Assembly (NCBI GenBank): GCA_028095005.1
Contig: CM051463.1
Span: 3,890,295 to 3,954,294, forward strand
Direction: 5' to 3'
Source: Rhynchospora pubera
Lineage: Eukaryota; Streptophyta; Magnoliopsida; Poales; Cyperaceae
Length of the DNA: 64,000 nucleotides
How positions within the stretch are numbered: position 1 is the stretch's first letter; each line of letters begins with the position of its first letter. Made by a program: the position numbers and the translations under genes. This document shows, in pieces, positions 11,849 through 23,349 of this stretch. Under the pieces are notes generated by a model. The model saw only the letters and a program-made list of their open reading frames with translations. It had not been told where the DNA came from and did not search any database.

Positions 11849-13915
11849 TTACCTTATCAAAGATTGATTATTTGATATATTTTGACCATTGCCCTTCTTT
11901 TGTCTAGACAAGTTCTCATTCCAAGCCTTCCTTCGTTTTGAACGGTTGTCACCGTCTTTCTTCTTTAGGCGGAGTGCATTTTCTAGTTGGCTATTTGAGA
12001 TGTCTTCATCATGATTTCCATCTCTCTCTTCCACTTGCAAAAGAAGGAAACGCAATCCATCGAGCACAAATTGGGATAAACTTTCATCATGGATCACTTT
12101 ATCGCATATTAACGATGCCTCACGCATCAATTGTGCTTTCCGATTTCTAACTTCCAACATAGCATCCTCAATAACTCTTTCTTCTCTATCCATGACAGTA
12201 TCATTATTTGCATCTTGTGTCCAACGTTTAAGAATGTACCTTGGTGGTATATTCTTAATGTCTTCTCTATCCAACACCTTTATTGCATGACAACACAAAA
12301 TTCCTACTCTCTCAAACTTCTTACAAGAACACACAATGCTTTGTTCATCCCGATTCCAAATAACTTGTCTACTAATGTTACACATACCAACCGTGTATAT
12401 GTTACCATCTATGGACTCTATGTACGCCGAACCGGATAACTCACACTCCTTTTGGAATAACTCAAAGATGTTGGGTGTATACACGTCTCCGGCTTCACAA
12501 AGAATTGGAATGTTGTACCTAACTTTAGGTTTTCTTAGTGTCATATAATAATCTGATTTGAGCTCTTTCTCCCGCTTTGCATCAACAATCCTATCAAAGT
12601 GCTCCATAAACCGATTCACATTCAACTTACAACTTAAATACTTCTTCAAATCCGAGTTAATACTCTCACTAGCTTGTGTGCTACGGATCCCTAGAGTGTA
12701 AGCATCTTTCATAAAACAATATGCCCACTTTTCTTTACAATTAAAGATGAAACTTATCCATCTCTCATCCTTCTTGTCCACCTTTTCCGCTAGTTCTTTA
12801 AAGGCTTTTTCAAACTCTTCTTCCACCTCATACTTGAACATGCATTTACAAAACTCTCCCAATAAACCGGTATCGTTTTTATCTTTCTTCTTGTATCCGG
12901 CACATAACTTTTTTTGAGCATTTTTCATTATATGCCAAACACATAACGCATGCTTTGTATCCGGCAATACTTGCTCTAAAGCCTTTCCTATTGCGGAATC
13001 TTGATCCGTAAACACGGTTATAGGTCTCTTGCCACCATTCGCCTCTACAAACTTATCAAACACCCATGCAAAAGACTCGGTAGATTGGTCACACATGAGA
13101 GCCGCACCAAAAATAACAATCTCTCTAAAATTATTAAAGCCAACAAAAGTTCCAAGGGCCCATTTTTCCTCATTGGTTCCAAAGGTTGTATCAAATATAA
13201 CTACCTCTCCAAATCGGGCATAAGCCGCAATCATTCTACCATCCATCCAAAGAATATTAGCAATCTCTTCATTTTCAGTGATATCCTCAAAGTGTTGAAA
13301 AAAAGGATCTTCCGCCGCTCGCTTTTCAAAATACTTTGTGATCGCAACTGCTGCCCCATATTTCATTGATTCCTTTCTCATATCTCTTAAGCAATTATTA
13401 AGGTCATCTTTGGTATATCCAATGCTTCTAACTCCACCGGCTTGTCTACTTAGTAACTCATGCGATTGTTTTGGTGGGATCCCCGAACTATCGGCTATGT
13501 TGATGTCAAAGCGGGCTATTTCAGGGACTTCACGTTGGGTAGGTATTAAATAGCAAGCTTCGGGTTTTTGGAGAGTGTGGTTGTGATCGGGATGGTATCT
13601 TGAAACTTTGTATTTTTGGCAATCTTTATCAAATTTAATCGCCAAATGAGCTTTGCATCCCGTTCGGGTCTCGGCTCGAGGGTTCTTCGTGAGATGATCT
13701 CGCTTGTCTTTTTTTCTTTCCCCTTCGCATGCGCATGCAAAAGTGTATGAAGAATATTTATTATCTTGCCCCTTTTTTCCATATAATTTTCTAACTCCAA
13801 AACCATTTGTTCCACCAAAATTTTTCCAATATGTCCATGCTTCATCAAATGTTGCAAATTCCATACCAATATGAGGCATGTTGTTGGAATTCTCCATATC
13901 CTTCAAAGAGAACAA
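11849..13915 (-). CDS. FAR1/FHY3-family MULE transposase
   Basis: A single uninterrupted frame of 688 residues. Residues about 33-115 form the FAR1 DNA-binding zinc finger of the WRKY-GCM1 type (Cys61, Cys63, Cys87 and the HPDHNH histidines near 108-113). Residues about 225-330 are the MULE transposase core; the catalytic triad is readable as Asp242 (FDTTFG), Asp304 (FTDQDSAIG) and Glu417 (STQASESIN). A SWIM zinc finger with CSC...CCH occupies about 529-543 (Cys529, Cys531, Cys541, His543). The C-terminus is charged and basic. Domesticated FAR1/FHY3 transcription factors share this layout, but placement inside 96-bp terminal inverted repeats and the lack of introns argue for an active or recently active transposase. 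Met1 is used; Met7 is an equally possible start. It would bind the inverted repeats and cut and paste the element in the nucleus. Confidence 0.93.
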   Translation of the reverse strand: MFSLKDMENSNNMPHIGMEFATFDEAWTYWKNFGGTNGFGVRKLYGKKGQDNKYSSYTFACACEGERKKDKRDHLTKNPRAETRTGCKAHLAIKFDKDCQKYKVSRYHPDHNHTLQKPEACYLIPTQREVPEIARFDINIADSSGIPPKQSHELLSRQAGGVRSIGYTKDDLNNCLRDMRKESMKYGAAVAITKYFEKRAAEDPFFQHFEDITENEEIANILWMDGRMIAAYARFGEVVIFDTTFGTNEEKWALGTFVGFNNFREIVIFGAALMCDQSTESFAWVFDKFVEANGGKRPITVFTDQDSAIGKALEQVLPDTKHALCVWHIMKNAQKKLCAGYKKKDKNDTGLLGEFCKCMFKYEVEEEFEKAFKELAEKVDKKDERWISFIFNCKEKWAYCFMKDAYTLGIRSTQASESINSDLKKYLSCKLNVNRFMEHFDRIVDAKREKELKSDYYMTLRKPKVRYNIPILCEAGDVYTPNIFELFQKECELSGSAYIESIDGNIYTVGMCNISRQVIWNRDEQSIVCSCKKFERVGILCCHAIKVLDREDIKNIPPRYILKRWTQDANNDTVMDREERVIEDAMLEVRNRKAQLMREASLICDKVIHDESLSQFVLDGLRFLLLQVEERDGNHDEDISNSQLENALRLKKKDGDNRSKRRKAWNENLSRQKKGNGQNISNNQSLIR

Positions 13916-14657
13916 AAAATTTAAATATGAGCATTTAAGTACAGACTTTATATTTCCTCACATATATTGTTAAAAGGAAAAAAATGACAAGCAGCTGGAT
14001 TGGTCAGCATTTGTTCATTTTGTCTTTGCCATACTTGCCATCTGATCCTTCAGGTAATAAATATCAAATGTTTTTTATTCCACATTAGAGGCCAGATAGC
14101 ATCTGGTTGGGATTCAGGTTATTTGGGCTCATGTTAGGTGAGTTTGATGTTTCAGCTTTCACGCTAGTGCTTCAGTCTTTCTCAATCAGTTTTTATGCTA
14201 GAATTTCAACAAATTCCTAGTGAATTACTATTGAATTTGAAGATTGATAAGGTAATTATTTCAATCACGCTACTGAATTTCAGAATTTGAAGATTGATAA
14301 GATAATTATGCGCACTTTAATTAATGACTGAAATTAGTATAAAAAAATTCAGGATTTTACTGAATTACTAAAATAATTTACCTTATCAAATAATTAATGC
14401 TGGCAGCGGGACCAGTAATTCCTACTGAATTACACTGGATTAGGATTTCTCTCTCGGACTGCACCTACGATGGAGAGACGACAGGAGAAATCCTTCGTTC
14501 AAGAGAAGAACATTGAGAGGGATGAGAGGCGGAGTTGGGATTGTTGATTTTTGCGCTTTTGGCGGGAAGTCGACGGACAGGTGAATGGGATTGTTGATTT
14601 TCAACCTAACTACAGTCGGGCAGGGAGGGTACTGGAGAGAGAGGCGATTTCGTTGCA
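13916..14657. other. Transposase upstream region
   Basis: No coding region is seen. The segment 14308-14390 repeats sequence at 11808-11860 on the other side of the transposase gene, in direct orientation. An internal 28-bp motif (GAATTTGAAGATTGATAAG...) also occurs twice, near 14234 and 14283. The promoter of the transposase should lie here or in the right inverted repeat. Confidence 0.5.
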
Positions 14658-14753
14658 TTTTTTCGCTTTCGTCGTTGGATGCAGATCGGAGGGTCGGTTT
14701 TGACGGACAGGACGGTACAGCCAAAAATCTTGGCTGTCGAGGATGCGGATCCC
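14658..14753 (-). repeat. Right terminal inverted repeat of the Mutator-like element
   Basis: Inverted copy of 9349-9444. The outer end reads GCGGATCCC on the plus strand. Confidence 0.85.
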
Positions 14754-15533
14754 CCGAAGAACTATCTCTAGACGGAGATCTTTCCTCAAAGTATCGATTT
14801 AATCTATCATGGGCTCCAATCAACCTTTTCCTGACTTGTTTATCACTCCTATCCTCATCATTCTCATCGTCACTCGACCAATCCCTCAGATCATCCCAAT
14901 CTGGTCCTTCCCTCACACTCATGGGAACGGCGGTATCATATCCCCAATCCAAAACTATGATCCTACATATTCTTTTTTTCTTACCATATTTCACTATCAC
15001 CCTTTTTGGGATTTCCTAGGATCATCAGAAGTAATATAAGCAAGGATCCACCTCCTATCCTTCCCATATAAGTTATCTTGATCAATTTCATAGCAAGAGC
15101 CAAAAGATGAGATGACCCTAGCAACATGATGCTCACTCCAATATTCAAAGGGGAAATTTTTAATTTTAATACTCACTTTAAACTTTTCACAATGATCAAG
15201 GGCAGCACCATCCGGGTTGTAGTGCAAAACCCACCATCTATTCCTTAAAGCCCACAAAGATAAATCATTTACTACCTTATTAACATCGATATTGAAAGGA
15301 AGCCTAATGACATAGGAGCCTTCTGCTATCTTCCAATCCGGATAATCATTTAAAGCCCCCCCAAATCTCTTCACCAGTTCTCTTCTAACTTGATCAATAT
15401 TACCTCTATTGTCTCTAGTCTCATCAATCACCAGAATAGCATGCTCAATTTCTGCTCTCGTATGCTCCACTTCCTCCGTCTCCTCCAGATGCATAAATAA
15501 ATCCTTTGCGAACATTTTATCTCTTCCTTCCAT
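14754..15533 (-). pseudogene. DUF4283-type retroelement gene, disrupted
   Basis: On the minus strand a 178-codon frame from 15533 encodes a DUF4283-like domain: an N-terminal acidic segment, then the typical core around LSLWALRNRWWVLHYNPDG and FKVSIKIKNFPFEYWSEHHV. DUF4283 proteins are gag-like or ORF1-like nucleic-acid-binding proteins of plant LINEs and related retroelements. Near 15000 the reading shifts to another frame, which runs on with acidic and Ser/Arg-rich residues until the Mutator-like terminal repeat at 14753. The frame shift and the transposon make it a pseudogene. No CCHC zinc knuckle is seen. The remainder may lie at 8812-9348. Confidence 0.7.
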
Positions 15534-15749
15534 TTTGATAATGGAAAGGAAAGATAAAGGGGCAGAAAAAGTAACTCACAGAAAAGAAGAAAAGGGAAAG
15601 AAAAAAGGTGAAGAGAGGAAAGAAAAGTAGGAAGAAGATGGATTAGAAGAGAAGGTTTAGAGAGAGAAAATTTTAGAGAGAGAGAGAGTCTCAAACAGTA
15701 ACTTTAGAAACGGTATATTTTCCGTTGATGCTCCTTTGTTTTCTTTTTC
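15534..15749. other. Purine/pyrimidine-rich leader of the DUF4283 gene
   Basis: CT-rich on the minus strand, with GA-rich repeats near 15660-15690 on the plus strand. It is consistent with a 5' untranslated leader for the minus-strand gene, but there is no clear TATA box. Confidence 0.35.
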
Positions 15750-15986
15750 TTATTGTTGTGTTTGATTGTAGCTTGAACGTGAACAAACTGGGAACTTTGG
15801 TAATGCTTTCAAATTAATCTTTAAAAAATATTCATATTTTATTCTATATTATTTTTTTGTATTGCTTAGAAGAAAGAGAAATATAAAATGGGAACTTCGA
15901 TGCTGTGATGATTGATAAGTGCCTAGGAGGAAAATAAATTCAAAAGTAATCTGAAATCATACAGTAACCCTTCAGAACTAATTTGA
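15750..15986 (+). repeat. Direct duplication, copy A
   Basis: About 235 bp repeated at 16395-16626 in the same orientation with small differences; both copies run from TTATTGTTGTGTTTGATTGT to ACAGTAACCCTTCAGAA. The distance between copies is about 645 bp. Confidence 0.85.
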
Positions 15987-16055
15987 TGTGACCTGATTAG
16001 ATTGGAAATTGATTACTGCCATATGTAGTTGTGCAATTTCTGTCATTGTTAAATA

Positions 16056-16256
16056 TAAAGTGAACATATACAAAAACAAAGTGAACATATAGACGATTTA
16101 AGTGAACACATACAAGTAAATAAGTTCAAAGAAAATAAGTTGAATATGCATGTAAACTTTTGAACAAGTGATGACAACACTTATTTGTTTGTAAGTGTTC
16201 ACTTAGATCATCTATATGTTCACCTTATTTGCTGTGTATGTTCACTTTGTATTTAG
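16056..16256. repeat. Fold-back segment built of AGTGAACATA motifs
   Basis: The left arm repeats AAAGTGAACATATA-like units and the right arm holds the complementary TATGTTCACTT units, so the segment can fold back on itself. Related units occur in a larger array at 32970-33720. Confidence 0.7.
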
Positions 16257-16394
16257 CTATGGCTGGGATGGTATATTTGCCGATGGCACTTATAATTCCT
16301 GAGTTAGATTTGTGATTGCTTTCCATATTATTTATTAACTTTTTATATTTCAGTTTGGTGTTTTGTAAGCTTAACAACATACGTACAATGTATG

Positions 16395-16626
16395 TTATTG
16401 TTGTGTTTGATTGTGGCCTGAATGTGAACAAAATGGGAACTTTGGTGATGCTTTCAAATTAATCTTTTAAAAATATTTATATTTTGTTCTAGATTATTTT
16501 TCTATTGCTTAGAAGAAAGAGAAAATTACTATGGGAACTTCCACACTGTGATGATTGTTAAGTGGCTAGAGGAAATAAATTGAAAAGTAATCTGAAATCA
16601 TACAGTAACCCTTCAGAATTAAGTAC
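16395..16626 (+). repeat. Direct duplication, copy B
   Basis: Second copy of the 235-bp repeat described at 15750-15986. Confidence 0.85.
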
Positions 16627-17746
16627 CTGATATGACTACTGTAGCAGTTTGATCGAACGCCGGATCTGAAGCCTGCTTTTTATATTGGCATTCGTCTTTA
16701 TCATTAGTGGGGTTTGCATCAAATTATTTTAGCCCATGTCAATATGTCATGCTGAAGCAGTCCAAGTTGAACTGAACCAACCATGCCTGAAAAGGAAACA
16801 TTGGGAACAATTTACTTGTCATATTTAGTTCAACAAGGTTCTTTTGTAAACTGTAACATTCAACACAACATGAAATTGGTACCACTCACCTCCGAACTAT
16901 CCTCCTATTCTACTTTTTCATCTCTCACTCTCTACCTCGGTACATACACTAGGCATGCACTCAGGTTCTACAGCTAGGCCGGCCCCTTCTTTTCTTTTCT
17001 CGATCACATACATAATTAAGCTGTTAAATTTGCTGACCTTGGTCCTTGTATACAAATCATCTTGAATAAGATTATAGCTAGTTGGAATGTTTATCAGATC
17101 TTATTTAAAATAAATCTCACTGGGGAATTTTACCAAACACCTTCTGTGCAGTTACGCAGATCGACATTGCAGGTAAAGTACAGAACCCGAAACTACTGTA
17201 ACTTAGTAACTAAAAGGGAAATCAACCCAACCTAGTCAGCTATCCTTCTACCTAATTAAATCACAACATGGGTAATACTTCTTGGATGCAATGCAAGTAC
17301 AGAGGTACATAAACAACATGCCACGAACAACCAAACGGTGACCAGGTTTTCCTTTTTCTTTTATTTTGTTTTAAATAACAAGTTACTAGGTTTTCTAAAC
17401 ATACAAGAAATACATACATGAAATAACTCAAACCCTATAGAAGGGGTCCAATACTCCAATTAACCAATGAGCCCATGACCCATGTCCAATTACCCGGAAA
17501 TAATTGGAGTTCCAGACGATCTGGACCTTTCACCTTTGATCTGAACAATGTGAACGGTTCAGATCAGCGTGCTGATGCGCACACTGTCTCTTCCTGAATT
17601 AATATTATTTTGTAATTGAATTGGTTTTGGAGCGAAAACTTTGGCAAAAAAAGTGCAAATAATTGGATGAACATTCAGCAACATTGTAGCCAGCTGGCGA
17701 CCCTACCAAACATGCATGGCAATATCAATTTACGATCAATTTTTTT
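16627..17746. other. Intergenic, nothing recognised
   Basis: Only short spurious frames; no domain, RNA gene or bounded repeat seen. Confidence 0.5.
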
Positions 17747-18392
17747 GGCAAAATCGGATATAATCATATAAACCCCTCTAATCTTCTCTATTAGGATATA
17801 AACCCCTCTAACTCGATAGCCATTTTAATCATTTTTACTCACAATTTAAATAATTAATTAATGTTAAGACTAAAATACCCCTATCCTACACACATCAGTC
17901 ATTTATACTGAATAAAGATTGTTATACTGGTGTGTATCTCCATGATAGCTTCACATTAATTTGGTGAAATTATGAACAATTTACATGCCATATATGTACC
18001 ATGAAATTTGTATACACAATTGAAGGTGAGTAATAGTATAGTTTGAAAATTTAGGAATTACTTTTAAGTTTTCCAGAGGCATTTGTCTATATGCTGAAAC
18101 ACTTTGAATGAATGAAGTTCAGTTAGAAGAATATGCGCCAAGGAGCTTACTCACTGAAATCCAATTGAAGGATGGAGTAACGAGAAACAGCTCATTATTG
18201 TCCAATTACAGGGGTATTTTAGGTATATTTTAGTCATAACATCATTTTTATTTAAAATATTGTTAAAATAATAAAAAGGGTTTATTGTCCAAATAAATCG
18301 AATTAGAGGGGTGTATATCTGATTATAAACATTACAGTGGTTTATGTCCGAATAGGGCAAAAAAATTAGAGGGGTTTATATCATATTTTGCC
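17747..18392. mobile_element. MITE with ATATAAACCCCTCTAA termini
   Basis: The left end GGCAAAATCGGATATAATCA and the inverted right end TGATATCA...TTTTGCC carry the motif ATATAAACCCCTCTAA, present at least twice in each arm. Length is 646 bp. The flanks are T-rich on both sides, so the target-site duplication cannot be read with confidence and the superfamily is undetermined. Confidence 0.65.
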
Positions 18393-20838
18393 TTTTTTCA
18401 TTTAGGAATGGTTGCTTAAATTGAATTAGAAAAGAATATCTTCCCAATTGCGTACAGGTACGGTTTCAGCAAAACAGAGCAGAAATTCTTCATTGCGTTG
18501 AATACAAAAAAGACAAATTCATTATTTCAAGTAATCCAATTCAGAGTATTCTGCACAAATTCTTTCCATATTGATTGATTGTGATCCGTACGGTACTAAT
18601 ATCTGAATTACAATGTAGATAAAACTACCCACAGATTGCTAATAAAGATTTTTACATCTTTTGTCACAATTCAAAAGAAAAATAATAATTAGTTTTGTTT
18701 AATTTAGGTTTAGACTCAAAAAGTTCCATCTCAGAGAACAATAATAGCATATTAACATGAATATCCATGATTAATTGACCAACCAAAATGTGGTGGCAAC
18801 AATGGAAGCTGGACATTCTATATTTCTACCTCAGGTTTTCTTTCTGAATTATTAGATTATTAACAACCTGCTCCAGTCTCTGAGACTTGTTTTCTTCTAA
18901 ACAAGAGTGAACATTGTCACATGCACCTACAAAATTAGCAGGACCCATTCTCTTTGTTTAGAGTACCAGCTGTCCCACATACAGCAGCATATCATTGCAT
19001 AACTGGTCACTTCCTCTGCAATTTATTAAGCTGTACTACAATATAGAAATAATAGTTTTTTAATGACAATTTCCTTGTCAAATTTGATTTCAGCATACAT
19101 AATTTCTATTTATTGAGAGTACCAATATTTATATTTTTCACGTCCACATAGTTATATAATTTTTTTCATTAACATTTCTCACTCCAACCTCCAACACACT
19201 GATCATGAACTGTTTAAATTATTCTATTTCCAAAGCCATGCATTCTTGTCCAAAATCCGATAATTTTGAACATGTTTTGTTTTGTATAATACAAAAATAA
19301 TAAATTATTATGATTGCAGAGTAATCACAAATTCAATCAACCATTGATTTGTCAACTTCTTATCCTGATACAAATTAAAATCCAAATTTCCCATTTTCTT
19401 GATGCAAAATGCAGAAACTTAGAACCCATTTTATAATTGTAATTAAATTATGAGTTATAATGGAGAGTATACAAATTAAAATCAATTCTTTTCACTATAA
19501 TTTTATGCCGTCTGCCTTTAACGAAAATACCTACTGCACAAAAAATAAATTAAATGTTTTTTTCAATTTTTTATTGTATTGTATACTGTTGCTCCAATGC
19601 ATTTGAAAAATCTTGGACGGTCCAACTGACTTTATCGAAAGGTTATAATTTATTTCAAATAATATTTTTTTATAAAAAAATTACGGTTACAAACAATGAA
19701 ATAATATAATATTTTTTACTTTAAGAAAAAAAAAATGTAGAACGGGCCCAAGGACTCCACACCTAACTAGCTCGAAAAAGAAAAAAGCAAAAAAAATAAC
19801 TAGCTGAAATTATCAGAATCCGATGCGTCAAATTTCGTTAAGAAAAAGTTTAAGTTAAAAATATTTTTCTATATTTATTTTAATTAATTAAACGATTGAA
19901 ATAAACAATAACTTTTTCGTTTGAAATTTGTCGTATTTAAAAACTTTAGTATAATTTGTAGATCTTATAAATTAGCAATAAAAGGTTCCAATTATCAATC
20001 TTATTTTCCCTCTTTTATCTATTCAGCATGCAATTGGTAGGCAAATTGCTTAGTTTGGTTGTCATCCCATTATCTCTTCTAGAAAAAAACAATTTGAAAT
20101 ATCCACTTGGAAATTGAGGGTGTTGAAAAGTAGAAAAAGGTGACAAAAAAATATGTGGGCCGTGTGTGTCTCATAGCTCTGGCAGTTTTAGGCTTTCTGG
20201 TATGAAAGATAAGGGGAAAAAAATAAATTTCTTTTGGTTCTTAATTTTAGGAGGTGCCAGAATCTTCCAACCTGGTTGTGCACTTGGTGGGGTAGGTCTT
20301 GTTTCAATTTAATGATCACAATGTTTACTGAATGCACCTGGCGTTTGAGTTTGACCAATTTATTAGTGTGCTTATGGTGCTTGAATTAGTTGTATCATTT
20401 CAAAGAGGCATGGGTCAAATACACAAATCACCAAGCTGAGTACTGTAATTTGCATTACATTAATTTCTTGCTTTGAGAACTGGAATCTCGCCTTTATACT
20501 TCGACATCTCACGTTCCTCTAGAATTTCTCCGGTAGAAACGTCCTAGAATCCACATTTTCAATGTCCCAAGCATCCACATTTTAATCTTTACTGGCAAAA
20601 GTTGCACAAATAAAGAAACAAAATAACATTAAGCAGTAAAGATATATTGTTTAATTTATTTTTTTATTAGATGAAAAATCAAAACATATTGTTGCCTCGT
20701 CTAGCGATCGATATCCAACCACATATATATCAAATCGATCGAACGGCACAAACATATGTTTACACACTAGATTTAGTATGTAACACCTCTTGGATTCATG
20801 CATTTATAAGAAATAGAGATAGAGATTACTTTTTCAGA
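18393..20838. other. AT-rich intergenic DNA
   Basis: No gene, RNA or bounded transposon recognised in about 2.4 kb. Confidence 0.5.
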
Positions 20839-21118
20839 CTTTAAAATTCAAATATTGGATCGGAATTTGTTCAATTTAAAGAGCAATGTGTCTTCGTATA
20901 AGTTTTATAAATTTTGAAGGTCATTTTGATATTCAAATAATGGCCGAAACATGAACATAATATAATTAATCTATCGTATTTATTAAGATTCGTTCATTTT
21001 TTACATCTTGATCGGATATCAAGTGAACTTCAAAATTTATAAAACCTCTATAAAAATGCATCGCTTGTTAAATCGAACAAGTTCAACAGCTTACATTAGA
21101 CGTTTGAATTTAAATTTT
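20839..21118. repeat. Fold-back (inverted repeat) element
   Basis: Left arm TAAAATTCAAATATTGGAT...TTGTTC pairs with the right arm GAACAAG...TTTGAATTTAAA, and AGTTTTATAAATTTTGAAG pairs with CTTCAAAATTTATAAAAC nearer the centre. It is a likely MITE; outer ends and target duplication are not clear. Confidence 0.55.
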
Positions 21119-21202
21119 TTTTTTAAATAAGATTTAGATATTTGGAGGCACACATTGGACATTAGAATCCTCCTCTTCTCCTAAAAATTGTCAATGCTTT
21201 CA

Positions 21203-21292
21203 AATTAGTTAGGAATTTAGTGTTTGTTTCGATAATGAGATTACTAGACAGCATCCAAATTAGTTAGGAATTTAGTGTTTGTTTCGATAATT
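21203..21292. repeat. Tandem duplication of a ~55-bp unit
   Basis: AAATTAGTTAGGAATTTAGT followed by GTTTGTTTCGATAAT occurs twice, starting near 21203 and 21257. Confidence 0.8.
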
Positions 21293-23017
21293 GAAATAAA
21301 GTTAAATGAGATTGAAAATTATAAAATAAATATATTAGTATGATAGTGTATTATTCTTTTTTGCGTCCAATAATTTTTTTGTTGGGCATAGAGGTTATTT
21401 AAGAATCAAAGTATTGCAAATTGCACTATTTTTTAATCATTGATAAGTTCGAATCAATTGCTGCATGGTAGAACTGAACACAGAGGATTAGAGGTTATAG
21501 AAAATTTCATCATTTTATAATCATAATACCATATACATCGATTCTAAATTTTGAACTCTTGAATATTATTAAGATTGTCAAGATAAATACTATCAAGTTA
21601 TAAGTTATTTTTTTTAACAAAAAATAATTAACTATGTCATTGGGGGTATAAATTCAAATGCACCTTATTCCACGGTGAAACTAATATTGTGACAAGTGTA
21701 AAGAAATTAAAATTCTAAGGGGTTTCTAACAATGACAAGTGTTGAGAAATTAGACCAAATATCCCTAAATGTTGGCGTAATGGTCGGTGATCCTGCCAGA
21801 TCAAGGACAAATCCCCAAAATAAATATAAAAAATTGTGTTATTTACTGAAGAATGATATCTAATTTTGACCCATGATGACGGTTGCAACTTGACCCAATG
21901 ACGGTTGGAAAATCTCATATTACGAACAGAGGGAAAGACGAGTGGAAATGAAATCCCGTCCCGCGCGGGACTGTTCAGCGCAGTTCTGTGAGTCGTGTGA
22001 TTTAATCTCAATGGCAAAGGGAGCCCCACGCATGTAACCTGATTGGTAGGCCTGAACCGTTCAGATCCGATCGGACGGTTCGTAGACTGCGCTGGACGGT
22101 CCCGTGCGGGAGGAGATAAGGATTCAAGACGAGTGAGTCAAATGGAGTGCAATTGATCCCATTTGTTTATTAATTAGACATATAAATACATAATTTTGTA
22201 TGTTATTTAAGTCAATTATTTAAAATTAATAAATTATCCATTTTTTAACCTATACATATGTAAGAAATAGTCTATTATGACCTCCATAGTTGGGCTTTTA
22301 AAATTTTTAATATTAATTTTGAATTCCATATTGAAATTATCTGGCTCCGCTTGTCATTACGAAAGTTATGAATTCAATTTTTTTCCCTTTTTAAGGGAAA
22401 GTTGTTGGAATCTTTGATTCATCAGGATTTGACAATGTGCTTTCTAGACTTCTTTTTTGTGTGGAAAAGCAAGGGTCATTTTCAAATTACATTTCAGAGC
22501 AATTTTTATCATTATTAATATATATTTTCGATTAGCCAACTTTATTGAGCAATGAAATAACTCATTGAATGACGTGCAAAGTATATATTACGTGCATTGT
22601 AATAAATTTTTTTTTAGAGTGTTAATTTGTTTTTCACTAGAAACAACTTCACGATAATTTTTCGTATGAAACAATCAAACAATTTCCTAACAAATTAGGT
22701 GCCCCCCCCCCCCCCCCAAAAAAAAAAGAAAAAGAAAAAGAAAGTAAGATTCCTAGGTGGAGTAACTTATCTTTTTTTACCGTTCAATACAAGTAATAAA
22801 TAAAAGCCTCTATTCTACCGAGATCAAGACAAAATTTGTTTTGACCTTTGACAAAGAAGTAAATTTCTGTTCTTTGTTTTCATTCCGTTTGGAATTTGGA
22901 CACAAACCGGACATTCCATTCCTTATTTGTTACTTTAGTTTTGAATCTAAAGTAACTTGGCGTCTTGGCCACAAATCCAAAAGTTAAAATGCAAACAAAA
23001 GCAACTGTCCAGCTATG
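21293..23017. other. Intergenic; contains a poly-C/poly-A run
   Basis: No gene recognised. A run of 16 C (22702-22717) is followed directly by a run of A; length of such runs is unreliable in assembled sequence. Confidence 0.5.
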
Positions 23018-23025
23018 GTTGTATC

Positions 23026-23341
23026 CAGGGGTGTCAACGGCAGCATTTTTGACGTTATGTCGTTTCGTTTATATTAAATGGAACGGTTTGTGGACATGAA
23101 ATTTTATATCGTTTTTTAAACGAAATGGTATGTGGCACAGTTAGTTATACCGTTTAGACCATTTCCATCCTATTTCAAACCGTTTTATGTGTAATTTCTA
23201 AAGTGGAACGGTTGATGGCACAGAAATCTATTTCGTTTAATAAATGAAACGGTAAATGGCATATTGATTTCATACCGTTTTTAAGTGGCACGATAACGGT
23301 AGGGGTGAAACCGTGGTCGTTAACCACGTTAGGCACCCCTA
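23026..23341. mobile_element. hAT-type MITE, 316 bp
   Basis: The ends are CAGGGGTGTCAACG and, inverted, TAGGGGTGCCTAACG. It is flanked by a perfect 8-bp duplication GTTGTATC (23018-23025 and 23342-23349), the hallmark of hAT elements. The interior contains repeated GGAACGGTT/GAAACGGTA-type motifs. It has no coding capacity. Confidence 0.92.
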
Positions 23342-23349
23342 GTTGTATC

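Larger units (their letters stand above)
9349..14753. mobile_element. Mutator-like (FAR1-type) DNA transposon
   Basis: A 96-bp terminal inverted repeat with about seven mismatches lies at each end, both starting GGGATCCGCATCC. Inside are an intact FAR1/MULE-type transposase (minus strand) and a partial GRF zinc-finger gene (plus strand), transcribed toward each other from the two ends. Length is 5405 bp. The 9 bp outside each end (9340-9348 and 14754-14762) do not match, so no clear target-site duplication supports the boundary; either one end has been altered or the true terminus differs by some bases. The transposase and both repeats look intact, so the element may be autonomous. Confidence 0.8.

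Noticed and set aside
9340..14762. A 9-bp target duplication for the FAR1-type transposon
   Set aside because: The flanks CCATCAGAT and CCGAAGAAC do not match, and shifting the ends by a few bases does not help.
21715..22029. 104-codon minus-strand frame
   Set aside because: No domain, no neighbours and no splice-site support; treated as chance.
22702..22717. Run of 16 C followed by A
   Set aside because: Homopolymer length is unreliable and no regulatory meaning can be supported.
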